A stretch of DNA of 64,000 bases from Streptomyces roseofulvus (GCF_039534915.1 NZ_BAAAWE010000001.1:5580001-5644000), one strand, 5' to 3'; positions 33,161 through 44,570 are shown, counted from the first letter of the stretch. Notes: generated by a model not told the origin, from the letters alone. Numbers and translations are program-made.

Positions 33161-34510
33161 TCACCGGGTGGTGGCGAGGCGGTGGATGGCGGACATCGGC
33201 ACGGGGAGCCAGTCGGGGCGGTGCCGGGCCTCGTAGACGACCTCGTACACCGCCTTGTCGGTCTCGTAGGCCCGCAGCAGCGCGGGATCGGCGCGGGGGT
33301 CCGCGCCGGCGACCTCGGCGTAGCCGGTGCAGTACGCGGCCCGGCAGCGGGCCGCCCAGTCGGCGTTCCACGGCCGGTGGGTGCGGGCCGCGTAGTCGAA
33401 GGAACGGAGCATGCCGGCGACGTCCCGGACGGTCGGCTGCGGGCGGCACCGCTCGTCGAGCGGCTTCGCCGGCTCGCCCTCGAAGTCGATGACGGCCCAG
33501 GCGCCGTCGGAGCCGCGCAGGGTCTGCCCGAGGTGCAGGTCGCCGTGGATCCGCTGGACCGTGCCCGCGCCCTCCGCGTCGCCGGCCGCCGCGAAGACGG
33601 CCCGCAGGCCGGGGACGTACGGCAGGAGCGCGGGGACGGCCTGGGCGGCCGCGTGCAGCCGCCGGTCCATCGCGGCCGCCAGGCCCTCGGTCTCGGCGCG
33701 CGGCAGCCGCTGGGTGGGCAGCGCCTCGGCGAGGGCGAGGTGGACCTCGGCGGTGGCCCGGCCGAGCGCCCGCGCCTCGGAGGCGAACTCCCGCCCCGCC
33801 GCTAGGGCGTCGAGGGCGAGCCGCCAGCCGTCACGGGAGTCCCGCAGGTACGGCTGGAGCACGCCCAGCGTCGACGCCCCCGACTCGAACCAGGCCACCG
33901 GGGCCGGGACCCGGGCGCAGCCGGCCCGGTCGAGGGCGAGCGGCAGTTCCAGGTCCGGGTTGGCGCCGGGGCTGACCCGGCGGAAGATCTTCAGGATGTA
34001 CGCGTCGCCGAAGACGAGCGAGGAGTTGGACTGTTCGGCGTCGAGGACCCGGGGGGCGAGCGCCCCCGGCAGGGGGCGGGTGGCGTGGAAGCGGAGCGGT
34101 CCGGTGCGGCCGGGGGTGCGCAGCCGCTCGTACAGCAGCCCGGCGAGGCGCGGATCGCGCAGCCCCTCGTAGACGGCGCGGCCGGCCAGCGGTCCCTGCC
34201 GGATCCGGCCGATGAGGGCGGGGGCGAGGCGCGGCGGCAGCTGGGACCGCACGCCGAGCAGGACCTGGTAGCAGTCGGCGGGTTCGCCGGCCGGGCGGCC
34301 TGGCTGTTCCACCCGCAGCAGGAGGTGGAGGAGTCCGGGCCCGGCGCCGTCCAGGGGCAGCAGCTCGGTGGCCGCGTCCAGCGTGAATCCGGTGACCCGG
34401 CGGCCCTTGCCCGCGAACCAGCGCTGCCGGGGCAGCCATTCGCGGAGCAGGGGCGTGAGGGACGGAAGGAGGGCGTCCGGGGCCCGGGTGGTGGATGCGG
34501 TCTCCGGCAT
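33161..34510 (-). CDS. mak: Maltokinase (Mak/Pep2)
   Basis: Cytosolic kinase of 449 aa making maltose 1-phosphate, the substrate of GlgE. The N-terminal cap begins LTPLLREWLPRQRWFAGKGR, typical of actinobacterial maltokinases. Eukaryotic-kinase-like features are RIHGDLHLGQTL (catalytic loop, Asp), AVIDFEGEPAKPLDERCR (Mg-binding DFE) and RDVAGMLRSFDYAA after it. YEVVYEARHRPDWLPVPM near the C-terminus is conserved. Start ATG 34510 has GAAAGGA upstream. In some actinobacteria Mak is fused to TreS; here they are separate genes with a 224-bp gap. Confidence 0.95.
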   Translation of the reverse strand: MPETASTTRAPDALLPSLTPLLREWLPRQRWFAGKGRRVTGFTLDAATELLPLDGAGPGLLHLLLRVEQPGRPAGEPADCYQVLLGVRSQLPPRLAPALIGRIRQGPLAGRAVYEGLRDPRLAGLLYERLRTPGRTGPLRFHATRPLPGALAPRVLDAEQSNSSLVFGDAYILKIFRRVSPGANPDLELPLALDRAGCARVPAPVAWFESGASTLGVLQPYLRDSRDGWRLALDALAAGREFASEARALGRATAEVHLALAEALPTQRLPRAETEGLAAAMDRRLHAAAQAVPALLPYVPGLRAVFAAAGDAEGAGTVQRIHGDLHLGQTLRGSDGAWAVIDFEGEPAKPLDERCRPQPTVRDVAGMLRSFDYAARTHRPWNADWAARCRAAYCTGYAEVAGADPRADPALLRAYETDKAVYEVVYEARHRPDWLPVPMSAIHRLATTR

Positions 34511-34734
34511 GGCATCGCGTCCTTTCCCCGGGGCGCGCAGTTGGCTGTCGTAGGCGTTCAAATGCGCAGATTGTCCCGGATGGCGGCTGGGGCTGTCCGG
34601 ATGTGCGGGACGTGTCGGAAAGGGAAGATCCATATGGATGGACCCGGATGGGGATGGTTCGTGTGTGGGACACCGTTCCCAGAGTGGGACGGCGGAAACC
34701 GCCCCACCCCGGTGCGTGTCGAGCTGACGCGTTG
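34511..34734. other. Gap between treS and mak with palindrome and possible attenuator
   Basis: Unusually long gap for this operon. It contains the 12-bp palindrome ATCCATATGGAT (34628-34639) and an imperfect hairpin (GGCGG-AAA-CCGCC core at 34691-34703, arms to 34684) just after treS. A minus-strand TTGACA overlaps the treS stop (34733-34738) but no good -10 follows. mak-glgB may thus have partly separate expression. Confidence 0.4.
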
Positions 34735-36443
<1,709 letters not shown>

Positions 36444-36447
<4 letters not shown>

Positions 36448-38441
36448 GAGGTGGGTGACCCTCCGGTCTGCGGGGACGGTCGCAGGACGAGCACGTGCGC
36501 GGGCGCGACGCCCGGTTCCAGGCGCACGTAGGCGTTCCTGCCCCAGTGATAGGTGGTGCCGGTGAGCTCGTCGCGCACCGGTACGGTCTCGTGCCAGCCG
36601 AGGCCGAGTTCCGGCATGTTCAACGAGACCGTCGTCTCCTGGGTGTGGTGCGGGTCGAGGTTGACGACCACCAGAACGGTGTTCGAACCCGACTTCTTGG
36701 AGTACGCGATCACCTGCGCGTTGTCCGTCGTGTGGAAGGTCAGGTTCCGCAGTCGCCGGAGCGCCGGGTGGCGGCGCCGGATCCGGTTCAGCGTGGTGAT
36801 GAGCGGAGTGATCGTCGCGCCCGCGCGCTCCGCCGACTCCCAGTCGCGCGGCCGGAGTTGGTACTTCTCCGAGTCCAGGTACTCCTCGCTGCCCGGACGC
36901 AGCGGGGTGTTCTCGCACAGCTCGTACCCGGCGTAGATCCCCCAGGTCGGCGAGAGCGTCGCCGCCAGCACTGCCCGCGCCTCGAAGGCCGGACGGCCGC
37001 CCTCCTGGAGGTAGGCGTGCAGGATGTCCGGGGTGTTCACGAAGAAGTTGGGCCGCATCTGCGCGGCCACGTCCCCGGACAGCTCGGTCAGGTACTCGGT
37101 CAGCTCGTCCTTGGTGTTCCGCCAGGTGAAGTACGTGTAGGACTGCTGGAAGCCGATCGCGCCCAGCGTCCGCATCATCGCCGGCCGGGTGAACGCCTCC
37201 GCCAGGAAGATCACGTCCGGGTCCTTCGCGTTGATCTCCCCGATCACCCGCTCCCAGAACACCACCGGCTTCGTGTGCGGGTTGTCGACGCGGAAGATCC
37301 GCACCCCGTGGTCCATCCAGTGCCGCAGCACCCGGACCGTCTCCGCGACGATCCCGTCCATGTCCTGGTCGAACGCGATCGGGTAGATGTCCTGGTACTT
37401 CTTCGGCGGGTTCTCCGCGTACGCGATCGAACCGTCCGCCCGGTGGTGGAACCACTCCGGGTGCTTCTCCACCCACGGGTGGTCCGGCGAGCACTGGAGG
37501 GCGAAGTCCAGCGCGATCTCCAGGCGCAGTTCGCGGGCCCGGGCCACGAAGGCGTCGAAGTCCTCGATCGTGCCCAGGTCGGGGTGGACCGCGTCGTGCC
37601 CGCCCTCCGGCGAACCGATCGCCCACGGCACGCCGACGTCGTTCGGCGCCGCCGACAGGGCGTTGTTGGGGCCCTTGCGGTGGGTCTCGCCGATCGGGTG
37701 GATCGGCGGCAGATAGACCACGTCGAAGCCCATCGCCGCGATGGCCGGGAGCCGTTCGGCGGCGGTCCGGAAGTTCCCCGGCACGGTACGGCCCTTGACC
37801 TTCCGCACGCCCTCCGAGCGCGGGAAGAACTCGTACCAGGAGCCGTACAGCGCCCGCTCGCGCTCCACCCGGAGCGGGAACGCCGGGGAGGCGGAGACCA
37901 GTTCGCGCAGCGGATACCGGTCGAGCGTCTCCGTCACCCGCGGCGCCAGCGCCGCCGCGAGCCGGGCCGCCGCCGGCGTGGAGGCGTCGCGCAGCGCGTC
38001 CGCCGCCGCGAGCACCGCCTCCCGCCCGCCGTCCTTCTTCGGGACGCCCTTGGCGGCCCGCTCGTGCAGCTCCGCGCCCTCGGCCAGGACGAGTTCGGAG
38101 TCGATCCCGGCCGGGATCTTGATCTTCGCCGCGTGACGCCAGGTCGCCAGCGGGTCGCTCCAGGCCTCGACGGTGAACGTCCACAGGCCCTCGGAGTCCG
38201 GGGTGACCTCGGCACCCCAGCGGTCGGAGCCCTCGGCGAGCTCGCGCATCGGGGTCCACGGCCCCGGCCGACCGGTCGGGCCGGTCAGTACGACATTGGC
38301 GGCGACCGCGTCGTGGCCCTCGCGGAAGACGGTCGCCGACACCTCGAAGGTCTCGCCGGCCACCGCCTTCGCGGGGCGCCGGCCACAGTCGACCAGCGGG
38401 CGGACGTCCAGTACGGGAATGCGTCCCATGAGCGGATTCAC
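36444..38441 (-). CDS. glgE: Alpha-1,4-glucan:maltose-1-phosphate maltosyltransferase GlgE
   Basis: Cytosolic GH13_3 enzyme of 665 aa that extends alpha-1,4-glucan with maltosyl units from maltose 1-phosphate. Domain order is an N-terminal beta domain (IPVLDVRPLVDCGRRPAKAV to about residue 110), a helical dimer domain, the barrel and a C-terminal beta domain. The nucleophile is D386 in IFRVDNPHTKPVVFW and the acid is E415 in VIFLAEAFTRPAMM; their 29-residue spacing equals that of the S. coelicolor enzyme (D394/E423, from memory). ALDFALQCSPDHPWV is also diagnostic. Start GTG 38441 has only weak ribosome-site support; ATG 38429 is possible. First gene of the operon. Confidence 0.96.
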
Positions 38442-38794
38442 AGCATCACCTGACGGGGGTACGGGGGTGCGGGTGGTGGTGCGCTCTTTCTAGCCGCGCC
38501 GGAGGCCGGGGGGAGGACGGCATCGCCGCGCCCCTCCGCGTTCACTCGGATGGCGGGCCCACAGGGATGAAGACGGGTACGGGGAGGACGGATTCGGGGG
38601 GTACCGGGGGAGCCTTGCCCAGCTTCCCGGGCGGGCAATCCGGCCCTTTGTTAACTACTAGGGCGTAGGGGGCGGGGCAAGACGCGTGCCGGACACGAAA
38701 CCCGGCCGGACGCCCCGGGCGGGCCCGATCTCCCGGCCGCGCTCGCTACGCTGACCGTCCGTCGTTCACCGGGTGCGGAAGGCGGCAGATCCCC
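38442..38794. other. Divergent regulatory region between glgE and the AraC gene
   Basis: This 353-bp gap contains no gene. It holds an inverted repeat TTGCCC-N12-GGGCAA at 38615-38638 and a local AT-rich patch around 38646-38660 with GTTAAC, the most promoter-like part, from which leftward glgE transcription could start after a leader of about 200 nt. The AraC-type gene reading away from it is a candidate regulator. Confidence 0.45.
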
Positions 38795-39598
38795 ATGCAG
38801 ACCGAGACCGGCGGCACGCGGGCCGTCCTCCACCACATCCTCGCCGGACGGTGCCGACTCGCCGCCGCGGGGGTCCGCGCCCTCGAACTCGCCCCCGGAG
38901 ACCTCGCGCTGCTCCCCGCCGGCGCCCGCCACCGGCTCGCGCCCGGGCCGGACGGTCCGCCCTTCCCGCCCCTCGCCGGACCGGCCGGGCCCGCCGTCTC
39001 CGTGGTCGAACCCGGCGCGGGTGTCCGGATCCTGACCGTCCGCGGCGGTTACGGCCGCCCGCCCGGCCCGCTCCTCGCCGCCGCCCTGCCCCGCGCCCTG
39101 CGCCTCGACCGGGCCCGCGTCGAGGCCGAACCGCTGCTCCGCGACACCCTCGCCCTGCTCGCCGCCCCCGGCCGGCGCCCCGGCCCCGGCGACCGGCTGC
39201 TCGCCCTGCGGGTCCTGGAGACCGCCCTCGGCCTGGCCGCCGCGCCCCGGTCGCCGGACGGCCCCGGCCGCCACCCCGGCATCGACCGCTCCGTCGCCGC
39301 CATCGAGACCCGGTACGCCGAGCCCTGGACCGTCGTCACCCTGGCCCGCGAGGCCGGGATGTCCCGCTCCGCCTTCACCGCCGCCTTCCGCGAGGCCGTC
39401 GGCACACCCCCGGCCCGCCATCTGACGGCCCGCCGGATACGGGAGGCCGCCCGGCTGCTCGCCGAGACCGGGCTTCCCCAGTCGGCCGTGCCCGCCCGCG
39501 TCGGCTACCGCAGCCGGGTCGGCTTCCACCTCGCCTTCCGCACCGCCTACGGCATGACCCCGGGGGAGTACCGGGCCGCCGCGCCCCGCCGGGTCTGA
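38795..39598 (+). CDS. AraC-family regulator with cupin-type sensor domain
   Basis: Regulator of 267 aa. The N-terminal half (about 1-125) resembles the cupin ligand domain of AraC regulators (CRLAAAGVRALELAPGDLALLPAG) but is Ala/Pro/Gly-rich and somewhat short. The C-terminal domain (about 165-265) has two HTHs: VVTLAREAGMSRSAFTAAFR and AVPARVGYRSRVGFHLAFR, ending with YGMTPGEYR. Start ATG 38795 is the first in frame after the regulatory gap; the usual cupin-type member is nearer 300 aa, so some N-terminal sequence is missing relative to relatives. It lies between glgE and glgP, but its target could be unrelated. Confidence 0.85.
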   Translation: MQTETGGTRAVLHHILAGRCRLAAAGVRALELAPGDLALLPAGARHRLAPGPDGPPFPPLAGPAGPAVSVVEPGAGVRILTVRGGYGRPPGPLLAAALPRALRLDRARVEAEPLLRDTLALLAAPGRRPGPGDRLLALRVLETALGLAAAPRSPDGPGRHPGIDRSVAAIETRYAEPWTVVTLAREAGMSRSAFTAAFREAVGTPPARHLTARRIREAARLLAETGLPQSAVPARVGYRSRVGFHLAFRTAYGMTPGEYRAAAPRRV

Positions 39599-39716
39599 CC
39601 GCGGCGGAGGCACCGTGGCCGCGCGGCCGCCGAGCCCCTACGCTCGGTGCGGCACGCCGGACGCACAGCGTGGTGCGTCCGCTCCGTTCCGTCACCGGCC
39701 TGCGAAGGTGGGACAC

Positions 39717-42284
39717 GTGAAGGCAATCCGTCGATTCACCGTGCGTCCTGTCCTCCCCGACACCCTTCGACCCCTCGCCGCCCTGGCGCGCAACCTGCGC
39801 TGGTCCTGGCACGAGCCGACCCGCGCCCTCTTCGACTCCCTCGCCCCCGCGGGGTTCGAGGGCGCCGACCCCGTCGGCGTCCTCGCCGCCCTGGAGGCGC
39901 CCCGGCTGGCCGCGCTCGCCGCCGACCGCGACGTCCTCGACCGGATCACCGCCGCCGCCGACGACCTCGACGCCTACCTGACCCGGCCCCGCTGGTACCA
40001 GGAGCGCGGCTCCGGCGACGGGCCCGCCGCCCTCGCCTACTTCTCGCCCGAGTTCGGCGTCGCCGCCGCCCTGCCCCAGTACTCCGGCGGGCTCGGCATC
40101 CTCGCCGGCGACCACCTCAAGTCCGCCAGCGACCTCGGCGTCCCGCTCATCGGCGTCGGACTCCTCTACCGCCACGGCTACTTCCGGCAGTCCCTCGGCC
40201 GCGACGGCTGGCAGCAGGAGCAGTACCCCGTCCTCGACCCGGGCGAGCTGCCCGTCACCCTGCTCCGCGAAGCCGACGGCACCCCCGCCCGGATCGCCCT
40301 CGCCCTGCCCGGCGGCCGCAGCCTCCACGCCCACCTGTGGGTCGCCGAGGTCGGCCGGGTCCCGCTGCTGATGCTCGACTCGGACGTCGAGGAGAACGCC
40401 CCCGGCGAGCGGTCGGTCACCGACCGGCTGTACGGCGGCGGCGGCGAGCACCGGCTCCTCCAGGAGATGCTCCTCGGCATCGGCGGCGTCCGCGCGGTCC
40501 GCACGTACACCCGGCTCACCGGCCACCCCGAGCCCGAGGTCTTCCACACCAACGAGGGCCACGCCGGCTTCCTCGGCCTCGAACGCATCCGTGAACTCCA
40601 GGGGCAGGGACTGGACTTCGACGCCGCCCTGGAAACGGTCCGGGCCGGCACCGTCTTCACCACCCACACCCCCGTCCCGGCCGGCATCGACCGCTTCGAC
40701 CGCGAGCTCGTCGCCCGCCACCTCGGCGACGACGGCGCCCTGCCCGGCCTCGACACCGGCCGCGTCCTCGCCCTCGGCGACGAGACCCCGCTCGGCGGCG
40801 ACCCCGGCGTCTTCAACATGGCCGCCATGGGCCTGCGCCTCGCCCAGCGCGCCAACGGCGTCTCCACCCTCCACGGCACCGTCAGCCGCGAGATGTTCGC
40901 CGGACTCTGGCCCGGCTTCGACGCCGACGAGGTGCCCATCGGCTCCGTCACCAACGGCGTCCACGCCCCCACCTGGACCGCCCCCGAGGTCACCCGGCTC
41001 GGCGCCGACGCGAGCGACCGCGAGCTGTGGGAACTGCGCCGCGCCCTGCGCGGCCGGCTCGTCGCCGACGTCCGGGACCGGGTGCGGGCCTCCTGGCGGC
41101 AGCGCGGCGCCGCCGCCGCCGAACTCGGCTGGACCGACACCGTCCTCGACCCCGACGTCCTCACCATCGGCTTCGCCCGCCGGGTCCCCTCGTACAAGCG
41201 CCTCACCCTGATGCTCCGCGACAAGGAACGGCTGCGCGCCCTGCTGCTCCACCCCGAGCGGCCGGTGCAGCTGGTCGTCGCCGGCAAGGCGCACCCGGCC
41301 GACGACGGAGGCAAGAAGCTCGTCCAGGAACTCGTCCGGTTCGCCGACGACCCCCGGGTCCGGCACCGGATCGTCTTCCTGCCCGACTACGGCATGGAGA
41401 TGGCCCGCGGCCTCTACCCCGGCTGCGACGTCTGGCTCAACAACCCGCTGCGCCCCCTGGAGGCCTGCGGCACCAGCGGCATGAAGGCCGCCCTCAACGG
41501 CTGCCTCAACCTCTCCGTCCTCGACGGCTGGTGGGACGAGTGGTACGAGCCCGAGTTCGGCTGGGCCATCCCCACCGCCGACGGCGCCGCCGCGGCCGAC
41601 GAGGAGCGCCGCGACGACCTGGAGGCCGCCGCCCTCTACGAGCTGATCGAACGCCGGGTCGCCCCCCGCTTCTACGACCGCGGCGCCGACGGAGTCCCCG
41701 CCGCCTGGACCGCCATGGTCCGCCGCACCCTCGCCGACCTCGGCCCCAAGGTGCTCGCCGACCGGATGGTCCGCGACTACGTGGAGCGGCTGTACGTCCC
41801 CGCCGCCGCGGCCCGCCGGGCGCTCACCCCCGACCGCGCCCGGCAGCTCGCCGCCTGGAAGACCCGGGTCCGGGCGGCCTGGCCGGGCGTCTCGGTGGAC
41901 CACGTGGAGATCGGCGACGACCTCGCGGAGGCCGGCGCCGAGCTGGGCGCCACCCCGGTCGTCCGGGTCCGGGTCGCGCTCGGCGGCCTCGGCCCCGACG
42001 ACGTGGAGGTGCAGGCCGTCACGGGCCGGGTGGACGCCGACGACACCCTCAGCGCCACCCGGACCGTCACGCTCAAACCGGCCGGCGGCCCGGACCTGGA
42101 GGGCCGGCAGCCCTACGCGGGCACCCTGGAGCTCGACCGCACCGGCTCCTTCGGCTGCACGGTCCGCGTGCTGCCCGCCCACCCGCTCCTCGCCCACCCC
42201 GCCGAACTCGGCCTCGTCGCCCTCCCGGAGGAGCCCGGCGGCGAGGGCGCGGCGAGCCGGGGCGCGGGGGTCCTCCTGAGGTAG
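39717..42284 (+). CDS. glgP: Alpha-glucan phosphorylase (GT35, DUF3417 type)
   Basis: Cytosolic phosphorylase of 855 aa releasing glucose 1-phosphate from alpha-1,4-glucan. The N-terminal DUF3417-like region (about 10-120; ALARNLRWSWHEPTRALFDS) marks the actinobacterial short-type phosphorylases. Further motifs are AYFSPEFGVAAALPQYSGGLGILAGDHLK in consecutive parts, VFHTNEGHAGF, SVTNGVHAPTW, and GFARRVPSYKR. The PLP-binding lysine is K590 in GTSGMKAALNG. Start GTG 39717 is chosen because VKAIRRFTVRPVLP begins the conserved part; upstream frame is not conserved. The C-terminal 130 residues (RVRVALGGLGPDDVEVQAV) form a beta domain. A terminator follows. Confidence 0.94.
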   Translation: MKAIRRFTVRPVLPDTLRPLAALARNLRWSWHEPTRALFDSLAPAGFEGADPVGVLAALEAPRLAALAADRDVLDRITAAADDLDAYLTRPRWYQERGSGDGPAALAYFSPEFGVAAALPQYSGGLGILAGDHLKSASDLGVPLIGVGLLYRHGYFRQSLGRDGWQQEQYPVLDPGELPVTLLREADGTPARIALALPGGRSLHAHLWVAEVGRVPLLMLDSDVEENAPGERSVTDRLYGGGGEHRLLQEMLLGIGGVRAVRTYTRLTGHPEPEVFHTNEGHAGFLGLERIRELQGQGLDFDAALETVRAGTVFTTHTPVPAGIDRFDRELVARHLGDDGALPGLDTGRVLALGDETPLGGDPGVFNMAAMGLRLAQRANGVSTLHGTVSREMFAGLWPGFDADEVPIGSVTNGVHAPTWTAPEVTRLGADASDRELWELRRALRGRLVADVRDRVRASWRQRGAAAAELGWTDTVLDPDVLTIGFARRVPSYKRLTLMLRDKERLRALLLHPERPVQLVVAGKAHPADDGGKKLVQELVRFADDPRVRHRIVFLPDYGMEMARGLYPGCDVWLNNPLRPLEACGTSGMKAALNGCLNLSVLDGWWDEWYEPEFGWAIPTADGAAAADEERRDDLEAAALYELIERRVAPRFYDRGADGVPAAWTAMVRRTLADLGPKVLADRMVRDYVERLYVPAAAARRALTPDRARQLAAWKTRVRAAWPGVSVDHVEIGDDLAEAGAELGATPVVRVRVALGGLGPDDVEVQAVTGRVDADDTLSATRTVTLKPAGGPDLEGRQPYAGTLELDRTGSFGCTVRVLPAHPLLAHPAELGLVALPEEPGGEGAASRGAGVLLR

Positions 42285-42289
42285 CCCGC

Positions 42290-42320
42290 CCGCCCGGGGC
42301 CCCTTCCGGGCCCCGGGCGG
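42290..42320 (+). terminator. Terminator after glgP
   Basis: Perfect 13-bp GC-only stem at 42290-42302 and 42308-42320, loop CTTCC. Confidence 0.85.
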
Positions 42321-42349
42321 TCCGCGGGGCACCGCCTACGCTGGAGCGC

Positions 42350-43018
42350 ATGATCAGGGTGCTGCTCGCGGACGACGAGGCGATGATCCGTGCCGGGGTG
42401 CGGGCCATCCTCACCACCGACCCGGGGATCGAGGTGGTCGCCGAGGCGGGCGACGGCCACGAGGCCGTGGAGCTGGCCCGGCTCCACCGGCCCGACGTGG
42501 CCCTCCTCGACATCCGGATGCCGCGCCTCGACGGCCTCGCCGCCGCCGACGCGCTCCGCCGCACCCTGCCGGACACCGCGGTCGTCATGCTCACCACCTT
42601 CTCCGAGGACGACTACATCGCCCGCGCCCTCGGCGGCGGCGTCGGCGGCTTCCTCCTGAAGTCCGGCGACCCGCGCGAACTGATCGCCGGGGTCCGGGCG
42701 GTCGCCGCCGGCGGCGCCGCCCTCTCGCCCGCAGTCGCCCGCCGGGTCATCGACACCCTCGGCGGCGAGCGGCTCACCCGCGCGGCCGACGCCCGCGCCC
42801 GGCTGGCCCCGCTCACCGGCCGCGAACGCGAGGTCGTCTCGCTGCTCGCCGCCGGCTGCTCCAACCAGGAGATCGCCGCCCGGATGCACGTCGTCGAGGG
42901 CACCGTGAAGGCCCATGTGAGCGCGGTCCTGGCCCGGCTCGGCCTGCGCAACCGCGTCCAGCTCGCGGTCCTCGCCCACGAGGCCGGACTGGTGGCGGAG
43001 GAACCGCCCGGTGCCTGA
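42350..43018 (+). CDS. NarL/FixJ-family response regulator
   Basis: Response regulator of 222 aa. Receiver domain about 1-120 with D8-D9, phospho-acceptor D54 (VALLDIRMPRLDG), T in MLTTFSEDDYI and K in GFLLKSGDP. The C-terminal LuxR-type HTH spans about 150-210 (LTGREREVVSLLAAGCSNQEIA, then VEGTVKAHVSAVLARLGLRNR). Start ATG 42350 has GGAG upstream and lies directly after the glgP terminator. The stop overlaps the kinase start by 8 bp, so the pair is coupled. Regulated genes are not evident from the sequence. Confidence 0.93.
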   Translation: MIRVLLADDEAMIRAGVRAILTTDPGIEVVAEAGDGHEAVELARLHRPDVALLDIRMPRLDGLAAADALRRTLPDTAVVMLTTFSEDDYIARALGGGVGGFLLKSGDPRELIAGVRAVAAGGAALSPAVARRVIDTLGGERLTRAADARARLAPLTGREREVVSLLAAGCSNQEIAARMHVVEGTVKAHVSAVLARLGLRNRVQLAVLAHEAGLVAEEPPGA

Positions 43019-44525
43019 GACCTCCCCGGCGCGCCGCCGCCTCTTCGACCTGGTGCTGTGGCTGCTGCTCTCCGTCCCGGTGCTGCTCCGCTCCGACCCG
43101 AACGACGGCGGGTCCTGGTTCCAGGTCGCCGCCGGCGTCACCGTGCTCGGCGGCTGCGTCGCCGTCAGCCGCCGGTGGCCGCTGCTGCCGCTCGCCGTCA
43201 CCTGCGCGGCGAGCCTGCCGGCCTCGCTGGAGCTGTTCACCCCCTCGTACAGCCTCGCCCTGGTCGCCTTCGGCTATCTCGCCGGGCGCCGGCAGGACCA
43301 CACCCGCGGCTCGCTCTGGCTGTTCGGCGGCGTGGCGGCGGTGGGGCTGCTGCTCACCCGGCTCACCGGCACCTCGCTCGGCCCCTGGTTCACCCTGCTC
43401 CTCGCGCTCGCGCTGGCGATCGTGGCGCCCTGGCTGGTCGGCCGGTACGTGCGCCAGTACGACCGGCTGGTGCGCAGCGGCTGGGAGCTGGCGGACCGGA
43501 TGGAGCGGGAGCAGGCGGCGGTCGCCGACCGGGAGCGGCTGCGGGAGCGGTCCAGGATCGCCGGGGACATGCACGACTCCCTCGGCCACGACCTGGCGCT
43601 GATCGCGGTGCGGGCGGGCGTCCTGGAGGTGGATCCGGGGCTCGGTCCCGAGCAGCAGCGGGCGGCGGGCGAGCTGCGGCGGGCGGCGGCGGAGGCGACC
43701 GAGCGGCTGCGGGACGTCATCGGGGTGCTGCGGGAGGAGGGCGCCGCGGCCCCGACGGCGCCGGCCGACGAGACGGTCGGCGAGCTGGTGGACCGGGCGC
43801 GGGCGTCGGGCCTCGACGTGACGCTCGCCGGTCCGGTGCCGGAGCTGCCGGGGATGGCGGGCCGGGCGCTGCACCGGGTGGTGCAGGAGGGGCTGACGAA
43901 CGCCGCCCGGCACGCCCCGGGCGCGTCCGTCGCGGTCGAGCTCCGGGAGGACGGCGAGCGGGTGACGGCGCGGGTGGCGAACGGTCCGGGCGCCGGGGCG
44001 GGGCGGCCCGCCTCCGGGGGCTCCGGTCTGGTCGGTCTCGACGAGCGGGTGCGGCTCGCGGGCGGCACGCTGACCCACGGCCCGGTGCCCGGCGGCGGGT
44101 TCGCGCTGACGGCGGTGCTGCCCCGGCGGGCGCCGGCGGCGGTGCCGGCCGCGCCGACCTCGGCCCGGGAGCTGGACCGGGCCCGGCGGCGGGTGCGCAA
44201 GGACCTGGTGCGGGCGATCTGGATCCCGCTGGCGCTGCTGGCCGCGCTGGCGGTGCTGACGGCGGGCGTGGCGGTGTGGTCGCAGTCCCGCTCGTACCTG
44301 GAGCCCGACAACTACGCGCGGCTGCTGGTCGGCCAGGCGTACGCGGAGATCGTGGACGACCTGCCGGAGCACGCTCTGGAGCGGCTGCCCGCGGGGCTGC
44401 CGCCGGAGCCGGGCGGCGTGGACGAGTGCCGCTACTACCGGGCGACGGTCTTCGCGGAGCTCCCCGTCTACCGGCTCTGCTTCACGGGCGGGCGGCTGGT
44501 CGCGCGGGACGAGCTGCCGGGGTGA
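43011..44525 (+). CDS. NarL-type sensor histidine kinase with extra C-terminal exported domain
   Basis: Kinase of 504 aa with an N-terminal membrane domain of about five or six helices (residues 10-150), then HisKA_3 with H188 (IAGDMHDSLGHDL) and an HATPase domain (VVQEGLTNAARHAPG, GGSGLVGLDERVRLAGG) ending near 382. Unusually the protein continues: a basic linker, a further hydrophobic helix at about 404-424 (WIPLALLAALAVLTAGVAVW) and about 80 residues that would lie outside the cell, with two cysteines C473 (DECRYY) and C490 (YRLCF) that could pair. Ordinary members end after the HATPase domain. The start GTG 43011 overlaps the response regulator. The C-terminal domain might sense or bind an envelope partner. 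Confidence 0.88.
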   Translation: MPETSPARRRLFDLVLWLLLSVPVLLRSDPNDGGSWFQVAAGVTVLGGCVAVSRRWPLLPLAVTCAASLPASLELFTPSYSLALVAFGYLAGRRQDHTRGSLWLFGGVAAVGLLLTRLTGTSLGPWFTLLLALALAIVAPWLVGRYVRQYDRLVRSGWELADRMEREQAAVADRERLRERSRIAGDMHDSLGHDLALIAVRAGVLEVDPGLGPEQQRAAGELRRAAAEATERLRDVIGVLREEGAAAPTAPADETVGELVDRARASGLDVTLAGPVPELPGMAGRALHRVVQEGLTNAARHAPGASVAVELREDGERVTARVANGPGAGAGRPASGGSGLVGLDERVRLAGGTLTHGPVPGGGFALTAVLPRRAPAAVPAAPTSARELDRARRRVRKDLVRAIWIPLALLAALAVLTAGVAVWSQSRSYLEPDNYARLLVGQAYAEIVDDLPEHALERLPAGLPPEPGGVDECRYYRATVFAELPVYRLCFTGGRLVARDELPG

Positions 44526-44532
44526 CACGAGG

Positions 44533-44570
44533 GCGGACGCCCGGAGGGAGGGTTCCCTCCGGGCGTCCGC
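44533..44570. terminator. Bidirectional terminator after the two-component operon
   Basis: Perfect 17-bp stem (44533-44549 and 44554-44570), loop GGGT, between the kinase gene and the convergent protease gene. Confidence 0.9.
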
